In this document: in pieces, positions 36,030 to 44,329 of the stretch
Layout: the number at the start of each line of letters is the position of its first letter
Numbering within the stretch: position 1 is the stretch's first letter
Assembly: GCA_964627605.1 (NCBI GenBank)
Contig: CAZVGZ010000016.1
Coordinates: forward strand, 1-64,000
Length of the DNA stretch: 64,000 nucleotides
Direction of reading: 5' to 3'
DNA from: CAZVGZ01 sp964627605
Lineage (GTDB): Bacteria > Latescibacterota > MWCZ01 > CAZVGZ01
Program-made: the position numbers and the translations under genes
Notes under the pieces: model-generated
What the model saw: the letters and a program-made list of their open reading frames with translations, nothing else
What the model was told of the DNA's origin: nothing
Databases searched by the model: none

Positions 36030-36759
36030 ATCCGTATCCAGGATAGCTGTTGTGGTGGCGATCTGGATCGGCTGCGCGCCCCCTGGTCCTCTGCCACCGA
36101 TGACAGCGGGCGAGTTGGTGGCGGCGATGAGTTCGCAGCAGACCTATAGTTCTCTCAAGGCGGGCGGGTCGGTTACGCTTGATGATGGCCAAATAGAGCG
36201 AAACGCTTTGATGACAATTCAGGCCCGCGTTCCAACCCACCTGCGCGCAGACATCATAGGACTTTTCGGAGTCAGTCTAGCCTCTTTTGCGCTCGTTGGC
36301 GACGAGGGCACGGCATGGTACCCAAGAGATGGTGTGGCGGTGTATTTCAGCGGCGGAGTACTGCCGCTTATAGAGGACATGTCCGTTCGAGCCGAACACC
36401 TGTTCGCAGCGATTTCGCCTCCAAAACCGGACCTGCTGGGTTTCAGAACGACCTGTCAAGTGTGGGCACGAAGATATCTTCTTCGGACAGAAACAGCCGA
36501 AGGGATGAGGGAGTGGTGGATATCCCCGGACCCGATGAGGGTGGTTGAGGAGGCGGCATTTGACTCGCTAGGTGCGCCCCTATGGCACCGCAGATTCCGC
36601 AGGGAAAACGGTATCACCGTGCCGTTTGAGATCGACATTTTTGCAGGTAGTTCCAGCTCACGAATTGTCCTGAATTCGATCACGTTAGGCCCGACGATCG
36701 GCGATGGAGCTTTCGTGATTCAGGTGCCAACAGACGCAAAAATTGTGCGAACGAGGTAG
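36022..36759 (+). CDS. LolB/DUF4292-like lipoprotein
   Basis: A 245-residue protein. A basic, hydrophobic leader ends in WIGC at residue 18, an imperfect lipobox. The mature part has the LolA/LolB half-barrel pattern: SLKAGGSVTLDDG, then LMTIQARVPTHLRADIIGLFGVSLASFALVGDEGTAWYP, closely matching DUF4292 proteins of the FCB group, thought to handle lipoproteins or lipids in the periplasm. A longer frame opens at 35962, but it would cost the lipoprotein signal, so ATG 36022 is preferred; it overlaps the barrel gene. Confidence 0.75.
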   Translation: MVRSVSRIAVVVAIWIGCAPPGPLPPMTAGELVAAMSSQQTYSSLKAGGSVTLDDGQIERNALMTIQARVPTHLRADIIGLFGVSLASFALVGDEGTAWYPRDGVAVYFSGGVLPLIEDMSVRAEHLFAAISPPKPDLLGFRTTCQVWARRYLLRTETAEGMREWWISPDPMRVVEEAAFDSLGAPLWHRRFRRENGITVPFEIDIFAGSSSSRIVLNSITLGPTIGDGAFVIQVPTDAKIVRTR

Positions 36760-36857
36760 GTTCGCGCTGGTTGATTGAGGGCGGTCGCTCAATACACCGT
36801 ATTGGTTGACCACACCCACCCAGCAATTCTGCGCTTTATCAAACGGAGACCTCATTC

Positions 36858-38750
36858 ATGCCAACTATGACCCCAAAGCACTTAGGACAGCCTTGTACCG
36901 CAAAGCAGGTGCTCGCAGGCATCAGGATTGTCGATCCAGGCGATGGTCGCGAGCGGCTGGTGCTCACCAACATGAACGAGGTCAGCCACGGCGAACTTAT
37001 CATTATCGACCCGGAGCGCGGAACGGGTGAGACGCACGTGTGGCCAGCAGGCGATGGTTCGTGGGGGTTGATGGAGTACCCAGACGGCACTCTGGTTATC
37101 AGCACCTACTACGATGGCGTCTTCATAGTCTTCGACATCGTGTCCAGGAGCTACGGTCCAGTGGTGGATTTTCCCGGTGAATCCTATATCTGGGACATGG
37201 CCGTTGGCTGCGATGGTCGGATCTATGGCGGCACTTACGATGGTGGCAAGTTGGGAGCGGTGAATCCGGCAGACGACTGGAGTTTTGAAGATTTAGGCGC
37301 ACCAACCCCTGGCAACACCTATCTACGTAACGTCGTTGCCACTCCAGGAGGGCAGATTCTGTGCTTTTTGGGGATGGTAACACCATCGTCGATGATGTTC
37401 GACCCGAACACTGGTAGTTTTACGCCGTTCAGAGTTGATGGCGACCGGTTCGCTTCGTCCGCCTCAGTCGTCGGAGACTATCTGATGGCGAACGATTCTG
37501 ACGGCAACAAATATACGTTCAAAGGTCCTGAGTTGACCCCGGCGATCGTACCGTTTCCACCGTGTCCGAATGAGAGCGGCTGGTCGGGAATCGCGCCGTT
37601 CAGCACCGATGAGATTTGGTGGCTTATCGACGGCCCCGACTACTATCGCTACGATGTTGCAGCCGATGCGCTATCCCATCGCGGCAGGTTCGAGCTTCGC
37701 GGCGGCAGGATTATGGCGGCTGGGGGTGACGGCGCGCTATGGGGTGTGCGTGGTCAGGACTACCTGGTGGTACTGCCAGACAGTGACGAGATAATCTTGA
37801 AGTCCATCCCATCTACCGGCAGGGGACGGGTAATGCATATGCTGGTTGCAGACGAGACCGGGCCGCTGTGGACCGGCCCAACATTTGGCCAGACGATAAG
37901 TCGCGTGGACCCAGAGACCGGCGGAGGCGAGCAGACAGGTGCGGTGGTGGATAAAGGTGGGGAGGTATACGGTGCCGTCGCAGTAAACGGGAAGGTGTAC
38001 ACAGCGTCATACTCAGGCGCGGACTTGGCCGTATACGACCCCAAGCTTCCTTGGGACCAGTGGGGCGGAATCAACCCTAAGCATTTGGGGTCGATTCAAA
38101 GCTCCCACAACCAGTGCAGACCCACAGGCGAGATGCTGCTCGCAGGGGACGGGATGCTCTATTCAGGCTGGCAGGCGGCCTACAGCCGTTTTGGCGGGGC
38201 GCTTGCCAAACTTGACCCCGACACTGGAGAGATAACCGCCTGGGAAGACCCTTTGGGGGACGAACCTATAGGTGCCATGGCGAGCGACGATGAAAACATA
38301 TATCTCGGTACATTCCATGGTGCCAACGGTTTGCCGTCGCGGGATGGCGACGCACAACTGGGTATCTGGAGCCTGAAAGAGCAGAAGATTATCCACTCCG
38401 AGCGGATCAGCGGTATCGGCGGAATCAGCACTTTAGGGGCGGTGGGAGGTCTGGTTTTTGTCGGGGATGGGCGGTTTCTAAGACGGTTCGATATTGCCAA
38501 GAAAGAGTGGGTTGATCCAGCATCGGCGTCAGACGAGGTCGTGGAAGATGGCGGATGGGGCCGCGACCTGATTGCCAGCCGAGATGGAGCGCTCACCGGA
38601 TCGTACGGCCCTCACATCGTCCGGCTGCAAAGCGATGCGGTTTCCGCAGAAGTTATAGCCACCGCCCCTTCGCGGGTCATGAGGATGGCGCAGTTTGAGG
38701 ATGGGCGGCTTTTCTTTACTAGTGACGCAGACCTCTATCGGTTGGAATAG
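36858..38750 (+). CDS. Large beta-propeller-like protein, unknown function
   Basis: A 630-residue protein without a signal peptide. Throughout it repeats a blade-like pattern: a strand, Gly-rich turn, then an IYGGTYDGGKLGAVNP or IYLGTFHGANG unit, so one or two seven-bladed propellers are likely. Such proteins often bind carbohydrates or act as lyases, but I see no catalytic signature. GGAG at 36845-36848 is nine bases before ATG 36858. No neighbour in the same operon clarifies its job. Confidence 0.65.
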   Translation: MPTMTPKHLGQPCTAKQVLAGIRIVDPGDGRERLVLTNMNEVSHGELIIIDPERGTGETHVWPAGDGSWGLMEYPDGTLVISTYYDGVFIVFDIVSRSYGPVVDFPGESYIWDMAVGCDGRIYGGTYDGGKLGAVNPADDWSFEDLGAPTPGNTYLRNVVATPGGQILCFLGMVTPSSMMFDPNTGSFTPFRVDGDRFASSASVVGDYLMANDSDGNKYTFKGPELTPAIVPFPPCPNESGWSGIAPFSTDEIWWLIDGPDYYRYDVAADALSHRGRFELRGGRIMAAGGDGALWGVRGQDYLVVLPDSDEIILKSIPSTGRGRVMHMLVADETGPLWTGPTFGQTISRVDPETGGGEQTGAVVDKGGEVYGAVAVNGKVYTASYSGADLAVYDPKLPWDQWGGINPKHLGSIQSSHNQCRPTGEMLLAGDGMLYSGWQAAYSRFGGALAKLDPDTGEITAWEDPLGDEPIGAMASDDENIYLGTFHGANGLPSRDGDAQLGIWSLKEQKIIHSERISGIGGISTLGAVGGLVFVGDGRFLRRFDIAKKEWVDPASASDEVVEDGGWGRDLIASRDGALTGSYGPHIVRLQSDAVSAEVIATAPSRVMRMAQFEDGRLFFTSDADLYRLE

Positions 38751-38850
38751 CACGTATTGCGTTTATCGTTCGCTAATGCTATCCATTCGGTGGAGCACTG
38801 GAAATCCCGAAGTAACTTTTTGATGATATCTGAGCATACGTAGGGCAGGA

Positions 38851-39378
38851 ATGGGAACTGCGACGCTCGATTTGGGGTCACTGCTACCCAATTTTCAGCT
38901 GCCAGGGACAGATGGACACACCCACAGATCCGACGACTACGGCGCTGACATTATTGTCGTTGTGTTTACCTGAACCACTGCCCAGCAGCCCAATCGTACA
39001 AACAGCGGATAATCGACTTCCAAAACGAGTAAGCCCACCGGGGTCTCCAGGTCGTGGCGATCTGTTCGAACAGTGAGGACGATTTCCGCAGTGATGATCT
39101 TAAGCACATGATCAAACGCGCTGCCGATAGCCGATATCCGTTCCCATGATCTGCGGGACCAGGGCAAAGCGGCTGCGCGAGCTTTTGACGCCACTTGTAC
39201 GCTGGAGTTTTTTGTTTTTGACAGGGAACGAGCGCTCAAATTCCACGGCAGTTTCAACGATAATCAGGATAGCCCGACCGAAGTCGATCACCACTACCTC
39301 AGGGATGCGGTCGAATCATTGTTGTGTGGCATAGAACCTGCGATTGGCTTTGCACGGGCGATCGACTGCTCAATCTGA
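38851..39378 (+). pseudogene. Decayed thioredoxin-like (AhpC/TSA-type redoxin) gene
   Basis: The frame begins normally at ATG 38851 after an AGGGCAGGA box and gives LLPNFQLPGTDG. Its first stop is TGA at 38971-38973, caused by a one-base loss in the codon for the first Cys; shifting frame yields NHCPAAQSY, the CNHCP active-site segment. That frame carries a TAA (39030-39032), then TGA at 39147-39149. Returning to the first frame gives a DATCTLEFFVFDRERALKFHG segment and a normal end at 39376-39378. So two frameshifts and one stop break a gene that otherwise reads end to end, about 175 codons. The intact family is a cytosolic thiol-disulfide redoxin. Confidence 0.85.
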
Positions 39379-39413
39379 TCCAGGGGCCGTCTCAAAGTCT
39401 TTTTCGTAAACAG

Positions 39414-39442
39414 TTGCACAAGAGTGTCAAACGTTCTATTTT
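39414..39442 (+). promoter_or_regulatory. Candidate promoter for gcvH-gcvPA
   Basis: TTGCAC (39414-39419), a 17-base spacer and TATTTT (39437-39442). The leader to the GTG at 39515 would be about 65 bases, too short for a glycine riboswitch. Confidence 0.45.
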
Positions 39443-39514
39443 GACGTATACCGCACGCGATCGGGTTGGCTGAAAGCCGCCCCAAAGAGCACTCGCAAGA
39501 GAAAGGAGCGCTGT

Positions 39515-39888
39515 GTGGATCACCAGGTTGAACTCTACTACAGCATCGACCACGAGTGGATTCGCGTGGAAGGGCTCGATGGGACCGTTGGCGTCACCGA
39601 CTTTGCGCAGCGAGAACTCACAGATGTCGTGGCAGTGGAGCTTCCTGAGGAAGGAACCACCGTCTCACAGGGTGAGCCGTTCGGAGCGATCGAGGCGATC
39701 AAGGCCTTTTCTGATCTGATAAGCCCGGTAAGCGGCACGGTCACAGCAGTCAATACCGAATTGTTGGATCATCCTGAATGGGTCAACGAAGACCCCTACG
39801 GCCACGGGTGGATGATCGAAATACGAATGTCCAACCTTGCGGAGNNNNNNNNNNGTCACAGTACGAAGGTGAGATCGGTGAGGCGTAG
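39515..39888 (+). CDS. gcvH: Glycine cleavage system H protein, interrupted by an assembly gap
   Basis: The H protein carries the aminomethyl group on its lipoyl arm between the P, T and L proteins. Residues 1-110 have the family pattern, with the lipoylated Lys63 in a GAIEAIKAFSD context and the SPVSGTV turn. A run of 10 N (39845-39854) then hides part of the gene. After it, the frame starting at 39856 reads SQYEGEIGEA and stops at TAG 39886-39888, a normal H-protein ending, in a different frame from the first part. So the N-run is a gap of unknown length, not a real frameshift. AAAGGAG at 39502-39508 fits the GTG at 39515. Confidence 0.9.
39845..39854. other. Assembly gap (10 N)
   Basis: Ten undetermined bases, the usual scaffold placeholder. 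They lie inside gcvH and hide its last codons; true length is unknown, so downstream coordinates carry that uncertainty. Confidence 0.99.
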
Positions 39889-39899
39889 AAGATCGACCG

Positions 39900-41264
39900 A
39901 TGTGCCCAGACAGCTATCAACATCATTTCATTCCGAATACCGACACCGATCTCGAAGCGATGCTCGCTGCAATCGGTGTAGACTCCTTTGACGAACTGAT
40001 ACAAGACGTACCTGCCCACATCAGAGCACACTCCAGCCCCACCCTTCCCCCGGCTCTTAGCGAGCACCAGGTAGAAAAGCTCATTACCGGTTGGTCCGAC
40101 CGCAGTTCTACTGACGTGATATCGTTCGCTGGCGCTGGTATGTACGAACACCTGATTCCAGCGGCGGTGGATGCGATTCTGACGCGCTCTGAGTTCTACA
40201 CCTCATATACCCCCTATCAGGCCGAAGTCAGCCAGGGCACGCTGCAAGCCATCTACGAGTTCCAGACGATGGTGTGCGAGCTGTTCGGATGTGATGTGGC
40301 GAACGCCTCCATGTACGATGGCCCAGCAGCTCTGGCCGAGGCGGTGTTGTTGGCTTTGGGCCTATCCGAACGCAACCAGGTCGTTTTTGCTGGTCAGATG
40401 CACCCGCTGTCCCTGGCGGTCACCAGCACCTATCTGTCTGGAACCGATGTGGAGATGATCGGTCCGATCTGCCATGGTGGAGTGGCGGACTTGGGCGTTG
40501 TCGCTGGGGTGGTTGGCGATGATACCGCTGCAGTGGTGGTGGGGCAGCCCAACTTCTATGGACACATTGAAGATGTTTCGAAGGTGATGGAAATTGCGCA
40601 CAGTTGTGGCGCTGTAGGAGTGGTTGTGGCGAACCCCGTTGCGATGGCCCTCCTAGAACCGCCTGGACGCCAGGGCGCTGATATTATCGTAGGAGAGGGG
40701 CAATGTCTTGGCAACTCGATGAGTTTCGGCGGCCCGGCTTTGGGCCTCTTCGGTTCGAGAGACAAACTGAAAAGGCGTCTTCCAGGACGGATAGTGGGGC
40801 GGACAGTAGACAACAGAGGGCAAGACGCCTATGTCCTTACCCTCCAGACCCGCGAGCAACATATTCGTCGGGAAAAAGCCACCTCCAACATCTGCACCAA
40901 CCAGAATCTCAACGCGCTGGCAGCCACTGTCTATATGACGCTTTTGGGGCCTGAAGGTTTTGGTCTGGTCGCAGAAACGAGTGTTCAACATGCTCACTGG
41001 GCAGCCGAACAGATATCAGCGCTCGACGGGTACAGCCTGGCGTTCGACGCGCCGTTTTTCCATGAGTTCGTGGTCCGGTGCTCTCGCCCAGCTAGGGAGA
41101 TCGTCGATTACTGCGGTCGAGAGAAATGGGTAGTGCCTGGCGTGGACCTTGGACGCTTTGACACGGAGATGGAGAACACGCTGCTAGTGGCGGTGACCGA
41201 AGCGCGCACCCGCGAGGATATAGACGCATTGACCGATGCCCTCGACGAGGCGTCGCGAGGTTAG
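39900..41264 (+). CDS. gcvPA: Glycine dehydrogenase (decarboxylating) subunit 1
   Basis: A 454-residue PLP-fold protein that, with a second subunit (GcvPB), forms the split P protein and decarboxylates glycine onto the H-protein lipoamide. FYTSYTPYQAEVSQGTLQAIYEFQTMVCELFGCDVANASMYDG and a TSNICTNQNLNALAAT segment are diagnostic of subunit 1, which lacks the PLP Lys (that sits in GcvPB). It starts 11 bases after gcvH. No gcvPB or gcvT follows; the next gene is convergent after 292 bases that contain no gene I could support. Confidence 0.93.
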   Translation: MCPDSYQHHFIPNTDTDLEAMLAAIGVDSFDELIQDVPAHIRAHSSPTLPPALSEHQVEKLITGWSDRSSTDVISFAGAGMYEHLIPAAVDAILTRSEFYTSYTPYQAEVSQGTLQAIYEFQTMVCELFGCDVANASMYDGPAALAEAVLLALGLSERNQVVFAGQMHPLSLAVTSTYLSGTDVEMIGPICHGGVADLGVVAGVVGDDTAAVVVGQPNFYGHIEDVSKVMEIAHSCGAVGVVVANPVAMALLEPPGRQGADIIVGEGQCLGNSMSFGGPALGLFGSRDKLKRRLPGRIVGRTVDNRGQDAYVLTLQTREQHIRREKATSNICTNQNLNALAATVYMTLLGPEGFGLVAETSVQHAHWAAEQISALDGYSLAFDAPFFHEFVVRCSRPAREIVDYCGREKWVVPGVDLGRFDTEMENTLLVAVTEARTREDIDALTDALDEASRG

Positions 41265-41556
41265 CACCTGTCCTGACTCCAACCTCCGCATGATCCTTTG
41301 ATTAGCTTGCGACTGAATCTCATTCTGTTGGCCCAATTCTACCATCTAGACCATATCAGCGCCACACCTCGAACCGGTGTTAGTCTCGCTTCGTCGGGGT
41401 CTGTTGGTCTGAAGCGATCCATGCGTGTGCCAGAACCTGTGGAAGAGTAGTGATGGACTTGATGCGGACACTTGGGGTCAGGAAAGTCGAGCGCCGGGAC
41501 ACGCGGAGATAGTTGAGGGTAGCGGTTTCTCGTTCAGTGGAAATTGGCGCCTGACA

Positions 41557-41727
41557 CTATTTCGGTTCTTGAAATGCTGCCCAGAGCAGTTCCCAAAACC
41601 CTTCTGGGAGAAGCCAAAACGCCATCCCCAATGCAGCCGCTGCGACAACCATTCCCCAAACCACAAACCGATCTGAGTAGAACAGGGGACCACTTGGACG
41701 CCACCATTTTCGTTTGCGACCACTCAT
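41557..41727 (-). CDS. Small membrane protein of unknown function
   Basis: A 56-residue frame from ATG 41727 to TAG. The N-terminus is strongly basic (MSGRKRKWWR), followed by one transmembrane segment of about 20 residues (FVVWGMVVAAAALGMAFWLL) and a short Glu/Lys tail. This arrangement predicts a single-span inner-membrane protein with a cytoplasmic N-terminus. No family is recognised. It follows the cyclophilin genes by 122 bases on the same strand and converges on gcvPA. The absence of stops in such a strongly patterned frame favours a real gene. Confidence 0.5.
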   Translation of the reverse strand: MSGRKRKWWRPSGPLFYSDRFVVWGMVVAAAALGMAFWLLPEGFWELLWAAFQEPK

Positions 41728-41849
41728 GAAGTATTGCCTACCGATGATCGTTGGGTTTCAGGTTGAAAGCCATCAGCGGCAATGAACGGATCGGACGGCT
41801 GGGGGTCGGGGTCGCTCTAATGGCTTGTCGCGGCAAACCAACGCTAATA

Positions 41850-42719
41850 CTAGTCGATCATCCTGATGTCATTGACTTTGATTTTCTCGTAAGGGTTGTC
41901 ATTCCCATCACGCCTGGCGGATGCGATCCGATCCACAACATCAAGCCCGCTAACGATCTGCCCAAAGACGGTGTATCCAGCCTCATCCAGCCCAGGCTGC
42001 GCCGCGACGCAGATATAGAACTGGCTGCCGCTCGATCTTTTTTCAGGGTTGCTCGTCCTAGCCGCCGCCAACGATCCACGCAGATGTGGCGCGCTGATTT
42101 CAGCTGGTTGGGTGTAGCCGGGTCCGCCTCGGCCATCGTTCGATCGAATCTTGTCCCGGCTGTTGGGATCGCCACCCTGTATCATGAAGCCTGGAATCAC
42201 CCTGTGAAACGTGGTCCCGTTGTAGAAGCCGCTGCGCGCGAGATCGGCGAAGTTGGTAACATGACCTGGTGCGATGTCGCCGAACAGCTCCAATGTAATG
42301 TCGCCGTAGTCGGTCTCAATGCGCGCCATTCGCCGACCCATCGGGGTCACGAGTTCGCCTATGTTGCTCGCGGATTGGTTTCCATCTCGGTCGTTTACGG
42401 TAATCTGGTAAAAGTATTTGGTTTTGTGGGCCAATGGCTCCAGGGTCACGCGGTGCTCACGGGCTGCTGGACCAGATTTAACCTCAATGTCAAGCGAATC
42501 CGGATGGAAGCCGTAGCGAACCACACCTGCCGAAAGTGCGCTCGTTTTCCATCTAATGACCGCCATTCTCGGTAGTCGACGAACGAAGCCGACACGCGTT
42601 ATCTCTAATCCGTCCGCTTTCGTCGCTACGTCGGCGTCGCCACCGCAGCCGAAAAAGAGTGTGATAGCAGTGCCAGCTATGAGAGTTAGGCGAACGGCAT
42701 TGGCGAAAATGGGTTTCAT
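41850..42719 (-). CDS. Cyclophilin-type peptidyl-prolyl isomerase with an N-terminal Ig/FnIII-like domain, likely lipoprotein
   Basis: A 289-residue exported protein. The leader ends at LFFGC, a weak lipobox, so it may be a lipoprotein. About residues 40-125 read as a fibronectin III/purple-phosphatase-like beta domain (AVIRWKTSALSAGVVRYG). Residues 130-289 are a cyclophilin: FHRVIPGFMIQGGDP, GGPGYTQPAEI, SGSQFYICVA and GYTVFGQIVSGLDVVDRI, with the catalytic Arg in FHRV. It should catalyse proline isomerisation in the periplasm. A frame opens at 42758, but ATG 42719 gives a proper leader. First in a set of three. Confidence 0.85.
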   Translation of the reverse strand: MKPIFANAVRLTLIAGTAITLFFGCGGDADVATKADGLEITRVGFVRRLPRMAVIRWKTSALSAGVVRYGFHPDSLDIEVKSGPAAREHRVTLEPLAHKTKYFYQITVNDRDGNQSASNIGELVTPMGRRMARIETDYGDITLELFGDIAPGHVTNFADLARSGFYNGTTFHRVIPGFMIQGGDPNSRDKIRSNDGRGGPGYTQPAEISAPHLRGSLAAARTSNPEKRSSGSQFYICVAAQPGLDEAGYTVFGQIVSGLDVVDRIASARRDGNDNPYEKIKVNDIRMID

Positions 42720-42729
42720 TCTGACAGAC

Positions 42730-43221
42730 CTACCCCATGGTGACACGTTGGATCTCAATTTTTTCGAGTGGATTATCGCTCCGGTCGGCAGGCGCTGCGA
42801 CGATCTTGTCGATCACATCCATCCCCTCAATGACCTTGCCAAAAACAGAGTATTGGCCATCTAAATGGGAGGTGGGCACGACGCAGATGTAGAACTGACA
42901 CCCACTGGACTGTCTATCAGGATTGGCGGCGTCACCCAATCTGGCAGCGGCGACTGAACCACGATTGTGGCGGGCGCTGATTTCAGCTTTGATGGTGTAG
43001 CCCGGACCGCCGCTTCCGTGGGTTGATTTATCTTCGCTCTTGCTATTAGGATCGCCGCCTTGAATCATGAAATTCGGGATCACACGGTGAAACGTAGTTC
43101 CCTCATAAAAGCCTTCATTCGCCAGCTTAACAAAGTTCTCGGTGTGTTTGGGAGCGACATCGGGCAGAAGCTCGATGACAATTTCGCCCATGCTCATCTC
43201 AATCCGCGCTGTATTCGACAC
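42730..43221 (-). CDS. Cyclophilin-type peptidyl-prolyl cis-trans isomerase, cytosolic
   Basis: A 163-residue single-domain cyclophilin without a signal peptide, so cytosolic. MGEIVIELLPDVAPKHTENF, FHRVIPNFMIQGGDP, RGSVAAAR and CQFYICVVPTSHLDG complete the fold and catalytic pocket (Arg in FHRV, QFYIC). It is followed ten bases later by the lipoprotein cyclophilin and preceded by another one, making three tandem paralogues with different predicted locations. Confidence 0.93.
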   Translation of the reverse strand: MSNTARIEMSMGEIVIELLPDVAPKHTENFVKLANEGFYEGTTFHRVIPNFMIQGGDPNSKSEDKSTHGSGGPGYTIKAEISARHNRGSVAAARLGDAANPDRQSSGCQFYICVVPTSHLDGQYSVFGKVIEGMDVIDKIVAAPADRSDNPLEKIEIQRVTMG

Positions 43222-43384
43222 TTTATCTCCAAACGGCTTTTGGGTGAGTCCGTCCAGTGTGACGCACGATGAGCCAACACAGAGGGCGATCAGACCCGTG
43301 GCTGCCCCACAAGTGTTGTGGCGTCTGTTCAGGCTAGATTGCTCTGGCCGACAAAAACTGATGCGATGACATACGACGACCGCA

Positions 43385-43984
43385 CTACTCTACAGATGCC
43401 GTTTCGATCACTATTTTCGCAAGAGGGTTGTCGCGGGGATCGCGAGGCGCTGCGACAATTTTATCGGCGATATCCATCCCCTGCGTCACTTTTCCAAAAA
43501 CTGTGTAATGCCCATCTAGCTGGGTCGTCGGAACGACACAGATGTAGAACTGGCTTCCGCTGGACCTTTTCTCCGGGTTGACCTGGTCGGCCTTTCTCGC
43601 CGCAGCCAACGAGCCACGCTCGTGCTTTGCGCTGATTTCGGCTTCGACTGTATATCCAGGGCCTCCGATGCCGTCATTGGCGCGGTTGTCGTCTTTGCTG
43701 TTAGGATCGCCGCCTTGAATCATGAATCCTGGAATCACCCTGTGAAAAGTCGTGTTATCGTAGAAACCTTCGCTCACTAGCTTCAGAAAATTCTCCGAAT
43801 GTTTTGGCGCGACGTCCGGCATCAACTGTATTACGATGTCGCCCATGGTGGTCTCCAGACGGACCTGTGGCCCGCTACCGCTATCGCCGGTTCCGCAACT
43901 GGCGATGGTGAGACCCACAGCGACAACCGCCGCAACGCTGAAACTTCCAACTATGCCCACTCTTCTAATTCTGGTTAAAAGCAC
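43385..43984 (-). CDS. Cyclophilin-type peptidyl-prolyl isomerase, lipoprotein
   Basis: A 199-residue cyclophilin behind a leader ending in TIASC, a good lipobox, so probably a membrane-anchored periplasmic lipoprotein. The cyclophilin domain (residues about 45-199) has MGDIVIQLMPDVAPKHSENF, FHRVIPGFMIQGGDP and SGSQFYICVVPTTQLDG. A longer frame extends to 44239, but its N-terminal part overlaps the FmdB-like gene; GTG 43984 has GGAGG five bases upstream and gives the signal peptide. It overlaps the FmdB-like gene's end by 20 bases. Confidence 0.85.
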   Translation of the reverse strand: MLLTRIRRVGIVGSFSVAAVVAVGLTIASCGTGDSGSGPQVRLETTMGDIVIQLMPDVAPKHSENFLKLVSEGFYDNTTFHRVIPGFMIQGGDPNSKDDNRANDGIGGPGYTVEAEISAKHERGSLAAARKADQVNPEKRSSGSQFYICVVPTTQLDGHYTVFGKVTQGMDIADKIVAAPRDPRDNPLAKIVIETASVE

Positions 43985-44180
43985 ACGAACCTCCAGAGCA
44001 CTCGGTTTGACCACACGGCAGCTCCTGGGAGCTGGAAGATACAGGCGTTGTGGCGAACGTGGAAAACTGTTTGGCCAGCTTCTTCCCGCCGCATACCTCG
44101 CAGACAGGAGTTGTCTCGCCATAGACAAGAGCCTCAAACGCGTGGCCGCAATCCTCACAGGTGTATTCAAACATCGGCAT
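43965..44180 (-). CDS. FmdB-family zinc-ribbon protein
   Basis: A 71-residue protein opening MPMFEYTCEDCGHAFE, followed by a second CxxC (VCEVCGG). These two pairs bind zinc in the FmdB family, first seen next to formamidase/amidase genes and of unclear function. The tail (SSSSQELPCGQTECSGGSCAFN) adds more Cys. Frames open further upstream at 44258, but the family always begins M(P)xFEYxC, so ATG 44180 is right. It is the first gene of the cyclophilin group. Confidence 0.85.
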   Translation of the reverse strand: MPMFEYTCEDCGHAFEALVYGETTPVCEVCGGKKLAKQFSTFATTPVSSSSQELPCGQTECSGGSCAFNQN

Positions 44181-44226
44181 GGTCTTTCCCTTTGTTTGCA
44201 GGCAGAAACCCAACGTAAGAAACTGT

Positions 44227-44255
44227 AAGGTAGGCGCACGCCGCCCCAACGTCAA
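44227..44255 (-). promoter_or_regulatory. Possible promoter for the FmdB-cyclophilin genes
   Basis: On the - strand, TTGACG (44250-44255), a 17-base spacer, then TACCTT (44227-44232). The -35 is good and the -10 weak, with a GC-rich spacer. Confidence 0.3.
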
Positions 44256-44329
44256 CAATAACGGGGTGACATAAGACGGGTCTTTGGAGGTGACGAGGTC
44301 GTCCAGGTCAATGAGTCAGCTCATACGAT

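Noticed and set aside
39379..39514. Possible glycine riboswitch upstream of gcvH
   Set aside because: The leader between the likely promoter and the start is only about 65 bases and the conserved aptamer core was not found. A full aptamer needs roughly 100 bases or more.
42556..42864. + strand frames lying opposite the cyclophilin genes and many similar antisense frames across the window
   Set aside because: They mirror the codon structure of confirmed genes on the other strand and have no motifs; they are shadows.
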